Shown here piece by piece: positions 1-11,901 of a stretch of 64,000 nt of DNA. The DNA is taken from assembly GCF_010183535.1 (NCBI RefSeq), contig NC_071329.1, positions 14,198,001-14,262,000 of the forward strand, given 5' to 3'. A program made the translations under genes and the position numbers. The notes below the pieces were generated by a model that was not told where the DNA came from, did not search any database, and was given only the letters and a program-made list of their open reading frames with translations. The stretch comes from Caenorhabditis remanei. Its lineage: Eukaryota > Nematoda > Chromadorea > Rhabditida > Rhabditidae. Positions within the stretch are counted from its first letter, which is position 1. Each line of letters opens with the position of its first letter.

Positions 1-24
1 ATAGAAATCTGATTTCTTTTTCAG

Positions 25-1436
25 AACAATGCAAATGATCAACATCCATTGACGCTTCGAATGATGTGCAATACATGTCAAGAAGTGTTGGAAAAACAGA
101 AAAATATCGAACATTTTAACACAGAAATCGTCGATGAGTTGCGCTCCGTCAAAAGCGAGCTTAAGCTCGAGCTTCAATTGATTCGAGACGATTTGAAACC
201 GAAAACAGTGATAGCAGCAGTTCCGATGAAAGCCGATAGCAAGGATACAACTGCTTGGAACTCTGAAAACAAGGTTATTATCTTTAAAAAAAGTCTATGA
301 TCCTGAAAAATTCATTGTTTTCAGAGTGCTACCATGCCGACTACTGGAAAATACTTCGTGCTAAAACATGTCTTTAAGAATGTCTCGAATATGAAGGAAG
401 ATGAATATCGGTTGTCAGAAGCGGAAGAACACTTTGGAATTGAATGGTATTAGAAAGAATATATTTATTAGAACTCAGTAACTTCAGGAGAATGGGTGTG
501 CGCCGAACGAAAGAACATCTTCATTTTTATTTGCACTGTCCGAAATCGATGGACACTGTGAATTGGACAATCGAAACTCAGCGAAAACATGTACTAGTTT
601 CGAATCGAGTGGAAAACAAAGTGAAAAAAGGCAAACAAATATTTAACAACAAAACTCCCGCGTGGGGATGTGAAAAATTTATCAAATGGGCGGAAATGGA
701 AAAAGACTATCTTGTGGATGGCCGATTGACAGCTGAAATTCACATAAAAATCAAGAAAACAACTGGTATTTACAAAGATAATCTGAGAAGTTTCGACAAG
801 ACGATGGAAGAATTCTCGGATGTAGTACTTGTTGTCAATGAAGAGAAATTTTATGTTCTAAAATTGGTCAGTTTCAACAATTTTCAGAACATGTTTCTAT
901 TTTTTCTACAATTTTTCAGTATTTGGCTGCTCACTCACCATATTTCAAAGCCTTGTTTTTGGGAAATTTCAACGATTCGAAGAAATCGGAAATCAAATTG
1001 ACTGGAATCGACGCAGATGATTTCCAGAACTACCTCGAACTGCTTTATGGGGAACATCCGATTGATGGTAATTCTAGTTTTGTCTTGATAAAAACTATAT
1101 TGTTTTTTTAAGAATACACTTGCGAAGGACTTCTTCTGGTAGCTGACATGCTAGATACTCCACTGGTAATCCGCAAATGCGAGCAGTTTCTACTCAAGGA
1201 ATCAAAGAAAACGTTGAAGAAGAAGTTAGAATTGTCTACTCGATTCTGTTTGGAAGCACTCAAGGTGAACAATTGCATTCAAATTATTCGAAAAAAATCA
1301 TAATTTTCAGAAGAAATGCCTCGCTGAAATCAAATCGATTGGCGATCTTCAAGCTGTTCTGCCAGGGAATGTGCAAGATTTGGACAAATCTATAATGGGC
1401 GAACTTCTTGAAAAATCCATTTCACTTCATAGTTGA
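25..1436 (+). CDS. MATH-BTB domain protein (copy 1 of left cluster, 5' partial)
   Basis: Six exons are visible (25-273, 325-446, 488-866, 920-1067, 1113-1264, 1311-1436), all GT-AG and summing to 392 in-frame codons. The window opens in the intron before exon 25, so the start codon is missing. In order, the product has a coiled-coil-like segment (ELRSVKSELKLELQLIRDDL), a MATH-like domain (starting TTGKYFVLKHVFKNV), a BTB/POZ domain (VVLVVNEEKFYVLKL, AAHSPYFKALFLGNF) and a BACK-like tail (VIRKCEQFLLKESKK). Proteins of this family generally act as substrate adaptors for Cullin-3 ubiquitin ligases; that role is inferred from the family. It is the first of three close tandem paralogues. The second and third start at 1733 and 3457 with matching exon boundaries. 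Nothing in the visible part is broken. Confidence 0.88.
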
Positions 1437-1732
1437 ATACAATTGTACCGATAATATCTGTTACAACTACCCGTAAAATCTCAATATCTCACATCATTTC
1501 ATTGTTCTCTCTCTCTCCGCACCCTTTATTGTCTTTACTGATTTTTTTCCAGTTATTTACTTCCCATTCCTCTGCTTTCTTTATAAATTTACTCACACAT
1601 AGTTTTGTAGACCTTCGCGTTTTCTGACAGGTAATGGAAGTATTTATCTTTTATGCATATCTGAAAATAATTTTCTCAAACAGGTGTATACAAACAGGTT
1701 TCTCAGGCCTCACTGACCGTTTCGAGTTTCAG

Positions 1733-3264
1733 ATGTCTGAAGAAAACGACAACGGGGCTCCAATGAACAACGAAAAAGACAATTTGGTGTCGGAAGAGCA
1801 AGAAGTGACACAAGAAACCGCTGGGAACAAAAATGTATATTTTCTGAATTCAAAATTTTTTATTTCAAACTATTCTTCTTACAGGAAAAGCAAGATGATT
1901 CTCGCAACGAAATCCTTGAAAATATGCTCAAAGCTGTTCTGGATAAACAGAAAAATCTCGTCGATGAGCTCCGTTCCGTCAAAAGCGAGCTTCAATTGAT
2001 TCGAGACGATTTGAAACCAAAATCCGTGATCGCAGCAGTTTCGAATGAAACGGATGATGAAGATGAAACAGATTCAGAATCTGAAAATGAGGTTATCGAC
2101 TACGATAGTACGATCCTGGCAAATGAATTGTTTTCAGAGTGCTACCATGACGACTACTGGAAAATACTTCGTGCTAAAACATGACTTCAAGAATGTCTCA
2201 AGTTTTAAGAATTTGGAAAAGATTTACAGTGAGAAAGAAGAACATTTTGGTGTCCCTTGGTGAGAATAACAGTCACTTTTTTGTATATTACCAATGTTCT
2301 AGGAGGATTCTAATCCAGAGAAACACGGAGAAAGAACATTTTGGAATTTTCTTGAGCTGTGCTGCGGAGATGGATGATCAAAAAATGTCTTTTGACGTTG
2401 TATTTGAAACCAAAATCATGTCAAACAGTACAAGAAAGTGGAGTAAAAAAACAAGCGGAGATTTTCAAAATTCAATACCTAAGAATGAAATGGGTCCTGA
2501 ATTAATTGAATGGGCGGTGTTGGAAAAAGACTATCTTGTGGATGACCAATTGACTGCTGAAATTCACGTGAGAATCAAGAAAACAGCTGGAATTTACAAA
2601 GATAATCTGAGAAGTTTCGACGAGACAATGGAAGAATTCTCAGATGTTGTACTTGTTGTCAATGAAGAGAAATTCTACGTTTCAAAATTGGTCAGTTTCA
2701 ATAATTTTCCCAATATGTTTAAATATTTCATTTTCAGTATTTAGCTGCTCACTCTCCATATTTCAAGGCCTTATTTTTGGGAAATTTCAACGATTCGAAG
2801 AAATCGGAAATCAAACTGACTGGAATCGATGATGATGACTTCCAGAAATATCTCGAAGTTCTTTATGGAGAAAGTGCAATCGATGGTGACTTTTCATTTT
2901 GACATCTCTGTTTTAAAACATATCATTTTTCAGAATTCACAGCAGAAGGTATCCTCATGGTGGCTGACATGTACGACACTCCACTGGTGATTCGGAAATG
3001 CGAAGAGTTTTTACTCGAAAAATCAAAGAAATCATTGAAGAAGAACTTGGATTTGTCTACTCGATACAATTTGGAAGGACTCAAGGTATGTTTCAACTTT
3101 AGACTCTTTTAGAAGTGAACCTCCATATTCAGGAACAATGCCTCGACAAGATCAAATCAGTCGCTGATATCCGATCCGTCATACCAGGAGATATTCGTGA
3201 ACTGGATCCATCGATTATGTCTGAACTTCTCAAAAAATCCCTCGCACTTCACAGTCCTCAATGA
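1733..3264 (+). CDS. MATH-BTB domain protein (copy 2 of left cluster)
   Basis: Seven exons (1733-1834, 1885-2091, 2138-2259, 2303-2690, 2738-2885, 2934-3085, 3133-3264) sum to 417 codons, giving 416 aa. The ATG directly follows a TTTCAG, a probable SL1 trans-splice acceptor, which supports this start. The N-terminus is acidic and low-complexity, followed by a coiled-coil stretch (ELRSVKSELQLIRDDL), a MATH-like domain, a BTB domain (VVLVVNEEKFYVSKL, AAHSPYFKALFLGNF) and a BACK-like region (VIRKCEEFLLEKSKKSL). Exon 4 differs most from the neighbouring copies, in the middle of the MATH domain, as is common in fast-evolving worm bath/btb genes. By family this is a likely Cullin-3 adaptor, but the target is unknown. 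It lies between paralogues on the same strand and looks intact. Confidence 0.88.
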
Positions 3265-3456
3265 TATTTTTCTGACTATTAAAATTGTTTCTTTGTTATG
3301 AAAATTTGATATTGATATTGTGCTTTTTTACTTTTAAAATGATATATTTGTCATATTTTCAATATGTATTTTTCTTATGGTAAAGATCAGGGATTCATCG
3401 TAATCCCTTCTATTTTCAGTTTCTCCCGTTCCGTTTTCTGCCACAAATCTCTCCGA

Positions 3457-5065
3457 ATGTCTGAGGAAAATGATAACGTGGCTCCCCTAAATAAGGACAA
3501 GAACGATTGGATGCCTGATGATCAGAAAGTAGAACAAGTCAACACTGAAAATGACGAGGTAAGTATACAAATGAAAATATCGACTCGTAATCTACATTTT
3601 TATTTTCAGAAAAATCCAATCGATGCACTCAATTCTTCTGTTCAAAGTATGCACAAAATTTGTCAAGAGTTGCTCCAAAAACATAAGAATTTTGAGAAGG
3701 CCAACATGGAGATCATCGAAAAGCTGCGCTCCGCTGAAAAAAAAAATGGATAAACAATCATCGGAACTCCAACAAATTCTTCAAGAAATTCAACTCAAAT
3801 CTAACGAAACCAATGAGGAATCAGACGATTATACGGTGCCGCTTGAGAACGATAACTCTCTGAATACGGCTTCCAGCGATTTCACAAAAACTACTGTAAG
3901 GTTCAGTTCTAGTCGCTTGTTTTCTAATTTTCAATTTGCAGATTTCACGTGAAATTATGCAAACGACTGGAAAATATTTTGTGTTGAGACAAATTTTTAA
4001 AAATGTCTCGAATATGAAAGATAATGACATTCGATGGTCGGAAATTGAAGAACACTTTGGCGTTGCATGGTATGATACCGAGTATAGTAAATTCATATTT
4101 GTTATTTTAGGAGTATGTCTATGTGCCGGAAAAAAGACTTTCTTTCATTCTGCTGCTTACAATCGACGGACACTGGAAAATGGATGATCGAAGTTAGGCA
4201 ACAACTAGTATTAATATCGAATCGAATCGAAAAAGTGCGAGAAGGCAATGCGACATTCACAAACATCGGAAAAAAGTGTAACACTTCGGGATGGTCATCA
4301 TTTATGAACTGGGCGAAATCGCAAAAAGACTTTCTTGTGGATGATCAATTGACAGTTGAAATTCACGTGAAAATCAAGAAAACAACTGGAATTTACAAAG
4401 ATAATCTGAGAAGTTTCGACGAGACAATGGAAGAATTCTCGGATGTAGTATTAGTTGTCAACGGAGAGAAATTCTACGTTTTGAAAAAGGTGAATAAATA
4501 ATTTGTAGATAAGTTTCCATTCATCTGGTTTTCAGTTCCTCGCTGTCCATTCTTCATATTTCAAGTCACTTTTTTTGGGACAGTTTCAAGAATCGAAGAG
4601 ATCTGAGATCACATTGACAGGAATCGATGCGGATGACTTTCAGAATTATCTGGAATTGCTTTACGGAGACAATCCAATTGATGGTAACATTCACAATTAG
4701 TTTTTCGAAAAATACCTCAAACTAAAATTTTTAGAAATCACAGTCGAAGGAATTCTTCTTGTCGCTGATATGTACGACACTCCGCTGGTCATTCGCAAAT
4801 GCGAAGAGTTTCTATTGAAGGAATCAAAGAAAACATTGAAGAAAAAGTTTCAAATGTCCATGAAATACCATCTGGAAGCATTGAAGGTAAATTTTGATGA
4901 AGGCCAGCATTCGAAATAAGTTATCATTTTCAGAAACAATGCCTCGACAAGATCAAATCGGTTGCTGATATTCGATCCGTACTGCCAGAGGATATTCGTG
5001 AACTGGATCCATCGATTATGCCAGAACTTCTCAAAAAATCACTGGCTCTTCACGATCCTAAATGA
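3457..5065 (+). pseudogene. MATH-BTB domain gene (copy 3) with one-base frameshift
   Basis: Seven exons match copy 2 boundary for boundary (3457-3558, 3610-3895, 3942-4069, 4111-4489, 4536-4683, 4735-4886, 4934-5065). They sum to 1327 nt, one base too many. The extra base lies in exon 2, in a run of ten A at about 3737-3746. With ten A the frame stops at TAA just downstream; with nine A it continues through a coiled-coil region (MDKQSSELQQILQEIQ) into intact MATH, BTB (VVLVVNGEKFYVLKK) and BACK-like domains ending LHDPK. The rest shows no decay, so this is either a very recent null allele or an assembly error in a homopolymer. An acceptor-like TATTTTCAG about 38 bp upstream of the ATG suggests SL1 trans-splicing. 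Confidence 0.8.
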
Positions 5066-5341
5066 TTTTTTTCAAGTATTTCATTGTTTCTTTGTTTAAA
5101 AATTTTGATATTGATACTGTGCTCTCTTATGTTTTGAAAGCTTTGTTTGTTGAATTTGAAGACTTTTTTTATTTCCCTTCTTGTTTTTCAGATGCAGAAT
5201 AGTGTTTCATTGACTTTATAATGTATAAAAATTCTTGTCAGAAAAAAATGTGTTCTTCCCTGATTTGATAGGTATTTAATAGTCGAAACAGTTGGTGATT
5301 TATTACAATGAAAAAGGCCCTGTTCAATTTTAGCATTACTT

Positions 5342-7374
5342 TCATTTGCCGATTGTGTCAACAATACTCTTGAAGACTCCTTTCACAGTCCATGGCTTTC
5401 CACATCCGATTCCCATTTTCTCAATGTAATAGAACTGATCCATTTGATCCTGAAAAATGAAATGTAAGTGTCTGAAATGACGGTATCCGACTACAAACCC
5501 ATTTAATATCAAACGACCATTCACGTTCAATTTCTACTTTCTCTGTCTCCGTCGAATCCGCTGCTTGTGAGACAGTTTTGAAACGGAATGTGGCGGTGTC
5601 GGCAGCTGGAAGATCAATGGCAATTTCCTCGTCGATTTGGTACTTCTAAAAACATTTGAAGGATGATTTCATTATATTCTGAAAAATGGAGACATACGGT
5701 GAACTTGATGCCGTGAACATCATCTCGATCCTTCTTGAACAAATCGATTTGAGCTGGAAAAGTTCAATATCGATGGTATAGGACAGGATGATGTTTTTTT
5801 CTTACTGATTAATCCTACAATATCATTCACGCAGTCTTCCATCACCAGGTGTCCGGGTTTTGTGAATTGTTTGATGAAATCAACAGTAGAGTACCACTGA
5901 GTATCGTTTTTGTACTTGAGTTCATCCACAAACTTTCCAGCAACAACTTCCCGAATCAGTTTCAGAGATTCATCTTTGTATTCTATCGTTGGATCACACA
6001 GAACTTCTATTTTGTTGATGTACCAAGTGTGCTCATTCTGAAGAAAAAAACTTGAAAATTTTGGAATAGCAGATAAAAGTACTTTTTTCGCTAAAAACTT
6101 GAAATTCCAATCATGTAACTCCGCCTCCTTGTCTCTTCCCATTTGAAGTTTCATTGTCACTCTAGCAGTAATTGAGTCATCAAGCAACTCAATCAACTGA
6201 AGGGAATACGTTTGATTTTCGAATCCTTCTTTTGGATGCCACATCAATCCGAATTGGGCGTACCAGGAACGGAATTGGTCTGGAAATTGGAATTTATTGT
6301 GATTGGAAGGTTTCTCGGTAAGACTTACCTTCTGTATACTCAACGGGTTCAGTCACTTTCTCATGACAGACATTGATCTTAGTCAGAGTGGAATTGATTC
6401 CAGACAACCAGTATCTCGGAAGTTTATTCGGATTTTCCTCAAGATATTGATAGACTGCTGGAGTGAAAAGTTTCAAGAATAGCTTGGTTGTTGGCTTCAC
6501 TTTCAAATCTTCCATATCAACAAGGTATGGATTCAAACCTTCGGGCGTTGTTTCAAAGTCCCCAACAACTCCTTTATTTGCACAAGTTCCAGTTTGGATG
6601 ACGTTTTTCAAGTGAAAGAATCTCTTGTTTAGAAACTGAAAAACGGCAATTGGCTAGCAAGTAAATCCGCAATACCGTCAATTCCATTGTAAAAGTAAAT
6701 TCCTGTTTGATCGCCACACCCATTTTATCCATTAGATGCAAGTTCATGTTGAATTTCAGAACATCTCGATCTTGTGATTCATCGAAACCAGCCACGACCT
6801 CTTTCCAAAAATATCCCTTGTGTTGTGATGCACTGTGAGTCAAATGTTTTATGTATTGGTCTGAAATTCTCGAATGGTCAAAAAAGTGAATTTATGAGTA
6901 CTAACATGAATTCATTTTCTTCCCATCACCACAAACTTCTGCAGTGAAATCTTCATCCAATATAGATTCAATGTACAATAGAGCATCATTGAATCTCAAG
7001 TTTTCTGTGGAGGAAACTTCTATAAAGTTGTTTCGAACTGCATAACTCGTCTGATTTTTGATTTTTCCAACTTCCTCAGTAGAGAGTTCCTTCCATGAAT
7101 CGTATTCCTCATAACCTAAATGTGAATGTGGTTCCTGTCAAAGCCGAGATTTTCTTGCTTACGTGCATTTTCTTTTTCAGTCCTACTGTAGGCATCCCAT
7201 AAGTTTGCAACAGGTTCTGGAATTTTATGCTCATAAAAAAAGAAAATAGTCTCAAGACCAACTTAGCTCAGTTTCATATCTCTTTCCAAGTTTCTTTAAG
7301 ATCTCATGAATTTTCGAAGTCTCGATGAAAACAGAGTTGGCTAGAAGTAGCAGGAAAACCAAGCGGATGAACAT
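5342..7374 (-). CDS. secreted nematode-type protein, tentatively NTF2-like repeats
   Basis: I traced ten exons on the minus strand (7263-7374, 7163-7216, 6906-7115, 6676-6860, 6329-6635, 6083-6279, 5806-6037, 5698-5753, 5499-5645, 5342-5449), 1608 nt or 535 aa. The start MFIRLVFLLLLANSVF is a clear signal peptide and no membrane segment follows, so it is probably secreted or lumenal. The body seems to hold repeated units of about 130-150 residues with similar centres (HKGYFWKEVVAGFDES; QFRSWYAQFGLMWHP; NDTQWYSTVDFIKQF), each with an aromatic helix, strands and an isolated Cys (EVCGDG, NVCHEK, VLCDPT, EDCVND). This pattern reminds me of nematode NTF2-like domain proteins, but I cannot confirm the family. 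The function is unknown. It is convergent with the BTB cluster and appears intact. Confidence 0.72.
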
Positions 7375-7582
7375 TTTGAAAGTTCAAACTGATTTCTGAA
7401 TTCCTATTTTGATGGAGAAGAGGTGGAAGGGGCGGAGCTTATTTAGAAAGGGTCATTGTGCTGGGTTACGGTAGTATTAAAAAAGTTTGCGTACACAACC
7501 TGTTCACGAGAAGGTCAAATTTATAAAGTTTATTCGAACCAAAAAATAGAAGTAAAAACGCAGGTTACGTTTTCAAAAGTTA

Positions 7583-8642
7583 TTATTTCTTTTTCGGGAA
7601 GTCATCCGAGAGAATATTCTCGATTGAGAAGTACTTCACAGTTTCCTTCTTTTTCAGCTTTCTGTGTCTTCTTCGAATCTGACCGGCACGAATTTTTCTC
7701 TCTCGACTGAACCAAGTGGAGATCTGAAAATCATTCTGGTATCTTGACTAGGGAATTCTGCCGAGGGACCGTGGAGTTATAGGACGTGACCTATATCATT
7801 GGAAAGCTGAGAAAATGCTGATTCCAAATATATATTCAGTTTTTGCCCTCGACGCCTGGTATTCGAGAAAAACGCGGTCAAAGTTTGATACGCTGACAAA
7901 TCTTATCAACGTGTAGAAAAATTGGGCAGCGTGGTGACGTCGGTAAGCTAATGACTTATCAGCGGTCCAAACGTTGACATCGTTTTTCTCGAACACCAGA
8001 CATCGAGGGCAAAAACTGAATATATATTTAGAATCAGCGTTTTTTCAGCTTTCCAATGATATAGGTCACGTCCTTTGGGGTCTTCCCTAGTGAGTCTAAA
8101 AATGTATCTGGAAATTCGCTATGCATATGAGGTGTTATGATGAAACTTTTTTTTTAAACTAGAACCTGCGTCACTCAAGTTAGAATCATCGCCGTCCGCT
8201 CTGTACATACCTGATTCCTCATCAATCCAGTCTTGTCCGCAATTTCGGTGATTTTAGCTGAATCGGCGAATTGCGATTCATCGAAAGCCTTAAAAAGCAC
8301 AGCGACTTGATCCGGTGAATACTTTTGTTGCTTGATTTTCACACCATTCGCGTGGTCTTCGGAACGGTAGGATTGAAGGATGTCGTTGATCTGAACACGA
8401 ATTTCAGAATTGAGCGGAGAAGTAGTTACCAACAGCTCTCTCAGACTTTCCAGTGAGCGCCATCAATTGATCCTTGTAAATGTGAACCCACTGTTGGCCG
8501 AAGACGTGGTAGTACTCCCAGAGGACATGTTTCGAGGTCTTGAGATGTTCCCACTGGATAACAGACACGTGGTGTTTGTAATTAGAAAGAGTTGACTCAC
8601 CATTCTAGTGGTGGCACGATGATCCAAACAGGCAGTGCTCAT
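7583..8642 (-). CDS. divergent homeodomain protein A
   Basis: Four exons (8601-8642, 8434-8553, 8211-8390, 7583-7723) encode 160 aa. Residues about 75-135 align gaplessly to a homeodomain: aromatic at position 8, Leu16, Phe20, Leu40, Gln44, Trp48, Phe49, Arg53, followed by a basic tail (IRRRHRKLKKK). Position 51, nearly always Asn because it contacts adenine, is Arg (WFSRERK). An N-terminal block (WEHLKTSKHVLWEYYHVFG) is shared with the neighbour at 9221-9849 and may be a second, unrecognised domain. The last exon ends in YFSIENILSDDFPKKK, also shared. Exon lengths 42, 120 and 180 are identical in both genes, so they are tandem duplicates. Intron 3 holds a foldback MITE. It is probably a nuclear DNA-binding factor; specificity cannot be predicted with residue 51 changed. 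Confidence 0.8.
7747..8091. repeat. foldback MITE, family A, in homeobox A intron 3
   Basis: The two halves are reverse complements with termini CTAGGGAAG-like / TTCCCTAG and inner arms GTGGAGTTATAGGACGTG and TTCGAGAAAAACG. It lies wholly inside an intron. Related copies occur at 19068-19434, 35653-35986 and 40223-40556. No coding capacity is seen. Confidence 0.75.
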
Positions 8643-9220
8643 TTTTTCAGAGAAATCGATAAGAAACCGGAGGAAGAAAATAGAGAAAAGACGAGAAAAG
8701 TATACAGGGAAGGAAGACAATAAATTTTTGAATGTGATCATCATTTTTTGAGAGGGCTCGATGCATCCTCCTCGTCTATCATTTTATCGCTCATACACGG
8801 TAGAGAGAGACCCATAAAATAACGGAATCAAGGTGCGGAGGCAGCGGACAATGTACAGTTTCGAGAGGGGAAAGAGAGAGGGTGATGGGGGACGGCGTTG
8901 GCTCTCATTTTGGTCTCTCTTTTTGTTGGAAGGAATCGAAAAGGGGGGGGGGGGGGGTGAGTGAAGAAGAAAGGGGGAGCGGTGGAGAGGAAAGAATCGA
9001 GGTGGACATCTGGAACGACAGAGAGGACTCATCAACTTATAAAGGGGACATCCGGAGAAGCAGAACTACAGACAGACTAGTAATTCGGCGAATTGAAACC
9101 AAGTAGTTAGAAATATGGAATTGCTCAAGATGGGCTAAAATCTCAAAATAACCTGAAGTTCAAAAACATTTTAAAATTGAACTTTTATTGAAAGTTACCA
9201 ACAAACAATGAACCATCAAA
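8643..9220. other. intergenic region between the two homeobox genes
   Basis: This holds the 5' flank of homeobox A and the 3' flank of homeobox B. It contains a purine-rich tract (GA-rich on the plus strand, about 8870-9010) with a run of about 14 G near 8943. I see no coding region; short open frames here are compositional. Confidence 0.6.
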
Positions 9221-9849
9221 TTAAATAAACTCCATCATCTTCTTCTTCTTCTCTGGGAATTTGTCCGACAAAATATTCTCAATCGAGAAATACGCCGGTC
9301 TCGCCTTCTTCTTCTTCTTCACAACTGTTCCATTTTTAATTTTTCTCTGCTTGCTGAACCACGATGTGATCTGAAAATCATTATGATAGGTTGACTCATT
9401 TTTCAATTCGATTAACTACTTGAGATCTAGTGAGTCCAGTTTTATCAGATAGCTCTCCGATTTCCACTGTATTGATGGATGGATTGAGATTGAATGCTTC
9501 GAGAAGTCCCTCTCTTTGTTCCGGAGTGTACGAGAACGCTTTGATGATCTGTCCTGTTGCTCTATCTTTGTTTCGGTATAGTCTCAGAACGTTTTCTATC
9601 TGAAAACCTCTTGAAATTGAAATCTGAAAATGTGTTCTTATGTACATGAGTGATAGATTTTCCAGTGAGATTCATCAGACGATTCTTGTTGTCATGAATC
9701 CATTGAACCCCGAACTTGTGATAGTAATCGTGAAGGACATCGTTGGACGTTTTCAAGGATTCCCACTGAATTATGAGGTTTCATTTATCCATTTTACTAG
9801 AACTTACCATCTCATTTTCAGCCTCTATAAATGAGACGAAATAACTCAT
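9221..9849 (-). CDS. divergent homeodomain protein B
   Basis: Four exons (9808-9849, 9646-9765, 9420-9599, 9221-9370) encode 163 aa. The first three have exactly the lengths of those in homeobox A (42, 120, 180 nt). The homeodomain aligns without gaps (YTPEQREGLLEAF, then LSDKTGLTRSQ, then ITSWFSKQRK). Trp48, Phe49 and Arg53 are kept, but position 51 is Lys instead of Asn. A polylysine stretch (VVKKKKKAR) and the shared block YFSIENILSD end the protein. The start was chosen because the 14-codon first exon mirrors the neighbour's. It lies head-to-tail with homeobox A on the minus strand. Divergence between the two is high while residues of the fold are kept, so both are probably functional. 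Confidence 0.8.
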
Positions 9850-10928
9850 TTGTGTTGAATAGATGCGAGAGGAAAGCGGGTCGAAAGGGAGAAATAATCA
9901 ATTCGAAAAAAGTGTTGCGCCGGCTCGACGGTGACCTTTCGCTCCTTTTTGATGGGTCGGTAACAGGCAAGAGACGATGAGACAGAAAGAGAGTAATAGT
10001 TTTGTTTTTTATTGCTTTTTAGGTAAATGGAGAAAACATGGGCGGGATGGGATACTGTAGGTTAATGGAGTGAGAACCATTAGTATCGAAATTTGGGCGC
10101 CACTTACAAACGAATCCAGGATGTGAAATCTTGTTGTAAATGTCGGAATATATGAATTCAGCCATGAGGATTTTGTTTCTGAGGTCAGAATTTTCTGAAC
10201 ATGACCCGAATCCTGTTGTCCATAATTGCAGACACAAAAATACTTTTTGTACAATATATGATTTATTAGTTTAAATGAGCCTAATCTCGACTAGTTTTGG
10301 GCAACATTTCATTTTTCACCAATGTCGGAACTAAAAATTGATGGAATATAGGTAATGCGGGTATCATTTAAAAGCTAAACATCTGAAAAACTCAAAAACC
10401 ACAATCTTTTTAAATTTTGACTTGAGCACGCGACGCTTGACCGCGAAAAGTCAAACTTAGTCAAAAGTAGTTCATTTTAGTAGTAAAGTAAAGTAGCTCA
10501 TTTTGACGCTCGCATTGTGAAGAATTCAAATATTTTATTAGTTCTCGATGACAACTCAAAAAAACAATAAAAATTATAAAACTCGGAAAAAAACGCTCCT
10601 CCGTTGGAGATCCCTTGTCAGATAGATATAGAATTTCTCATCCCATTGTCACAATCCCAGCAATGCTCGGTTTCCCAAAATTCAAGTCAGCTCGGGGTCT
10701 CGAAATTCTTAAACCGACCAACATTGATATTTTAAGAATACTCCCCTTCATCCTACTCACTTCCCCCTCCACAAAAAAGAGAGCACAAATTTCCGATAGG
10801 GTGGAAACGTCACCACGAGCACTATCCCGTTTAGAGAGGAATGAAGACAAGAAACAACCAAAATGAGTTGAACGATTACTTTAAAACATTCGATAACTTA
10901 TAATTCTCAGAGAATATAAAATACTCAC
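9850..10928. other. intergenic region, no gene recognised
   Basis: This is the 5' flank of homeobox B and the region beyond the last recognisable exon of the minus-strand receptor. I looked here for the receptor's missing last two exons and did not find them. Short open frames at 10009-10254 and 10615-10866 show no domain, no paralogue in the window and no splice context. Confidence 0.5.
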
Positions 10929-11901
10929 ATTGTGAATCATCCATACCCACTATAATCACAAAAACTACCAACAAAGGAGGTATAAAACAGACTGTCGAAG
11001 TGGCGAATTGTCCCAATAGACTCCAGATTGCAGTCCGATGTTTCCGATAGTTTGATCTCGATATTTTGTGTTTTAGGATATTCAACATACGGAATATGTT
11101 AACTAGGATAATACAGAAAACAATGAAAACTATAATTCCGCAAGTCACCGCGAAGATAACAACTTTCATGAAATAACTATCCGCCTCACAGATGGTGAAG
11201 TTTGGGAGTGATTGGAATCCGGAGATGTATTCCGGAAAGTTCTGAAATTTCATTGTTGGGATACTTACACATCCATCAGTGGGCTCACTTTCTTCAAATA
11301 CGCCATATTCTCATTTTGAGCCAAACAGTTTCTATAGTAAAGGCATACCACTGCAAATGTATACAGGGCGAATACAGTAATCAGAAGTCCGACCAATGTA
11401 TTTGGCATTGTGAACTTTTGAAGAGTCTTGGAGATTCCTTGATGTTTTTGGATGAAACAAAATATCATACTTTCGATTTGAAATATTAGACAAGCGATGA
11501 GAATGCACTGAAAGTTTAAAAAAATTATTCGAAGTTCTTAAAAACTTGTGCTCTGTTAAATACCATACCATACAAAAGTGCGGAGTTGCACCGAGTCTTG
11601 GAAGGAATCCCATGGCATATCCAGCTACTAATGGGTACAAAGGAACCGGCTGCATTAGGAAGGTTAGATGGATGTCTGTGAGACAACATGATATCTGAAA
11701 AACTCATTTCCAATAAAAGACAACACTCTGAATTCCTGAATTCACTTGAAAAACCAGCAAAAAGTAACGGAAATTGTCGATTTTTTCGCTTTTATACAAG
11801 ACGAGATATATGGAGAAAGCATCAAACATCAAAGAGATAACACCGATGACGTGGTAATATATCGCCATCCAATATGGAATTGAGAAGTCAATGCCGTGCA
11901 T
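10929..11901 (-). pseudogene. sri/srh-type chemoreceptor, 3'-truncated
   Basis: Four exons (11746-11901, 11569-11694, 11289-11507, 10929-11241) match the four plus-strand paralogues in length and phase (156, 126, 219, 313 nt). Motifs include IDFSIPYW at the N-terminus, FLMQPVPLYPLVAGY after TM2, and KHRTAIWSLLGQFATSTV before TM6. The fifth exon (118 nt in all paralogues, TM7 and the FPPYR motif) and the short sixth exon are absent from the next kilobase. After exon 4 the frame would read into CEYFIFSENYKLSNVLK and stop. A receptor lacking TM7 is unlikely to work, so I call it a pseudogene, although all visible exons are open. It is the only member of the cluster on the minus strand. Confidence 0.75.

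Noticed and set aside
8943..8958. Poly-G run as a regulatory element.
   Set aside because: It is a simple homopolymer in purine-rich DNA, with no further support.
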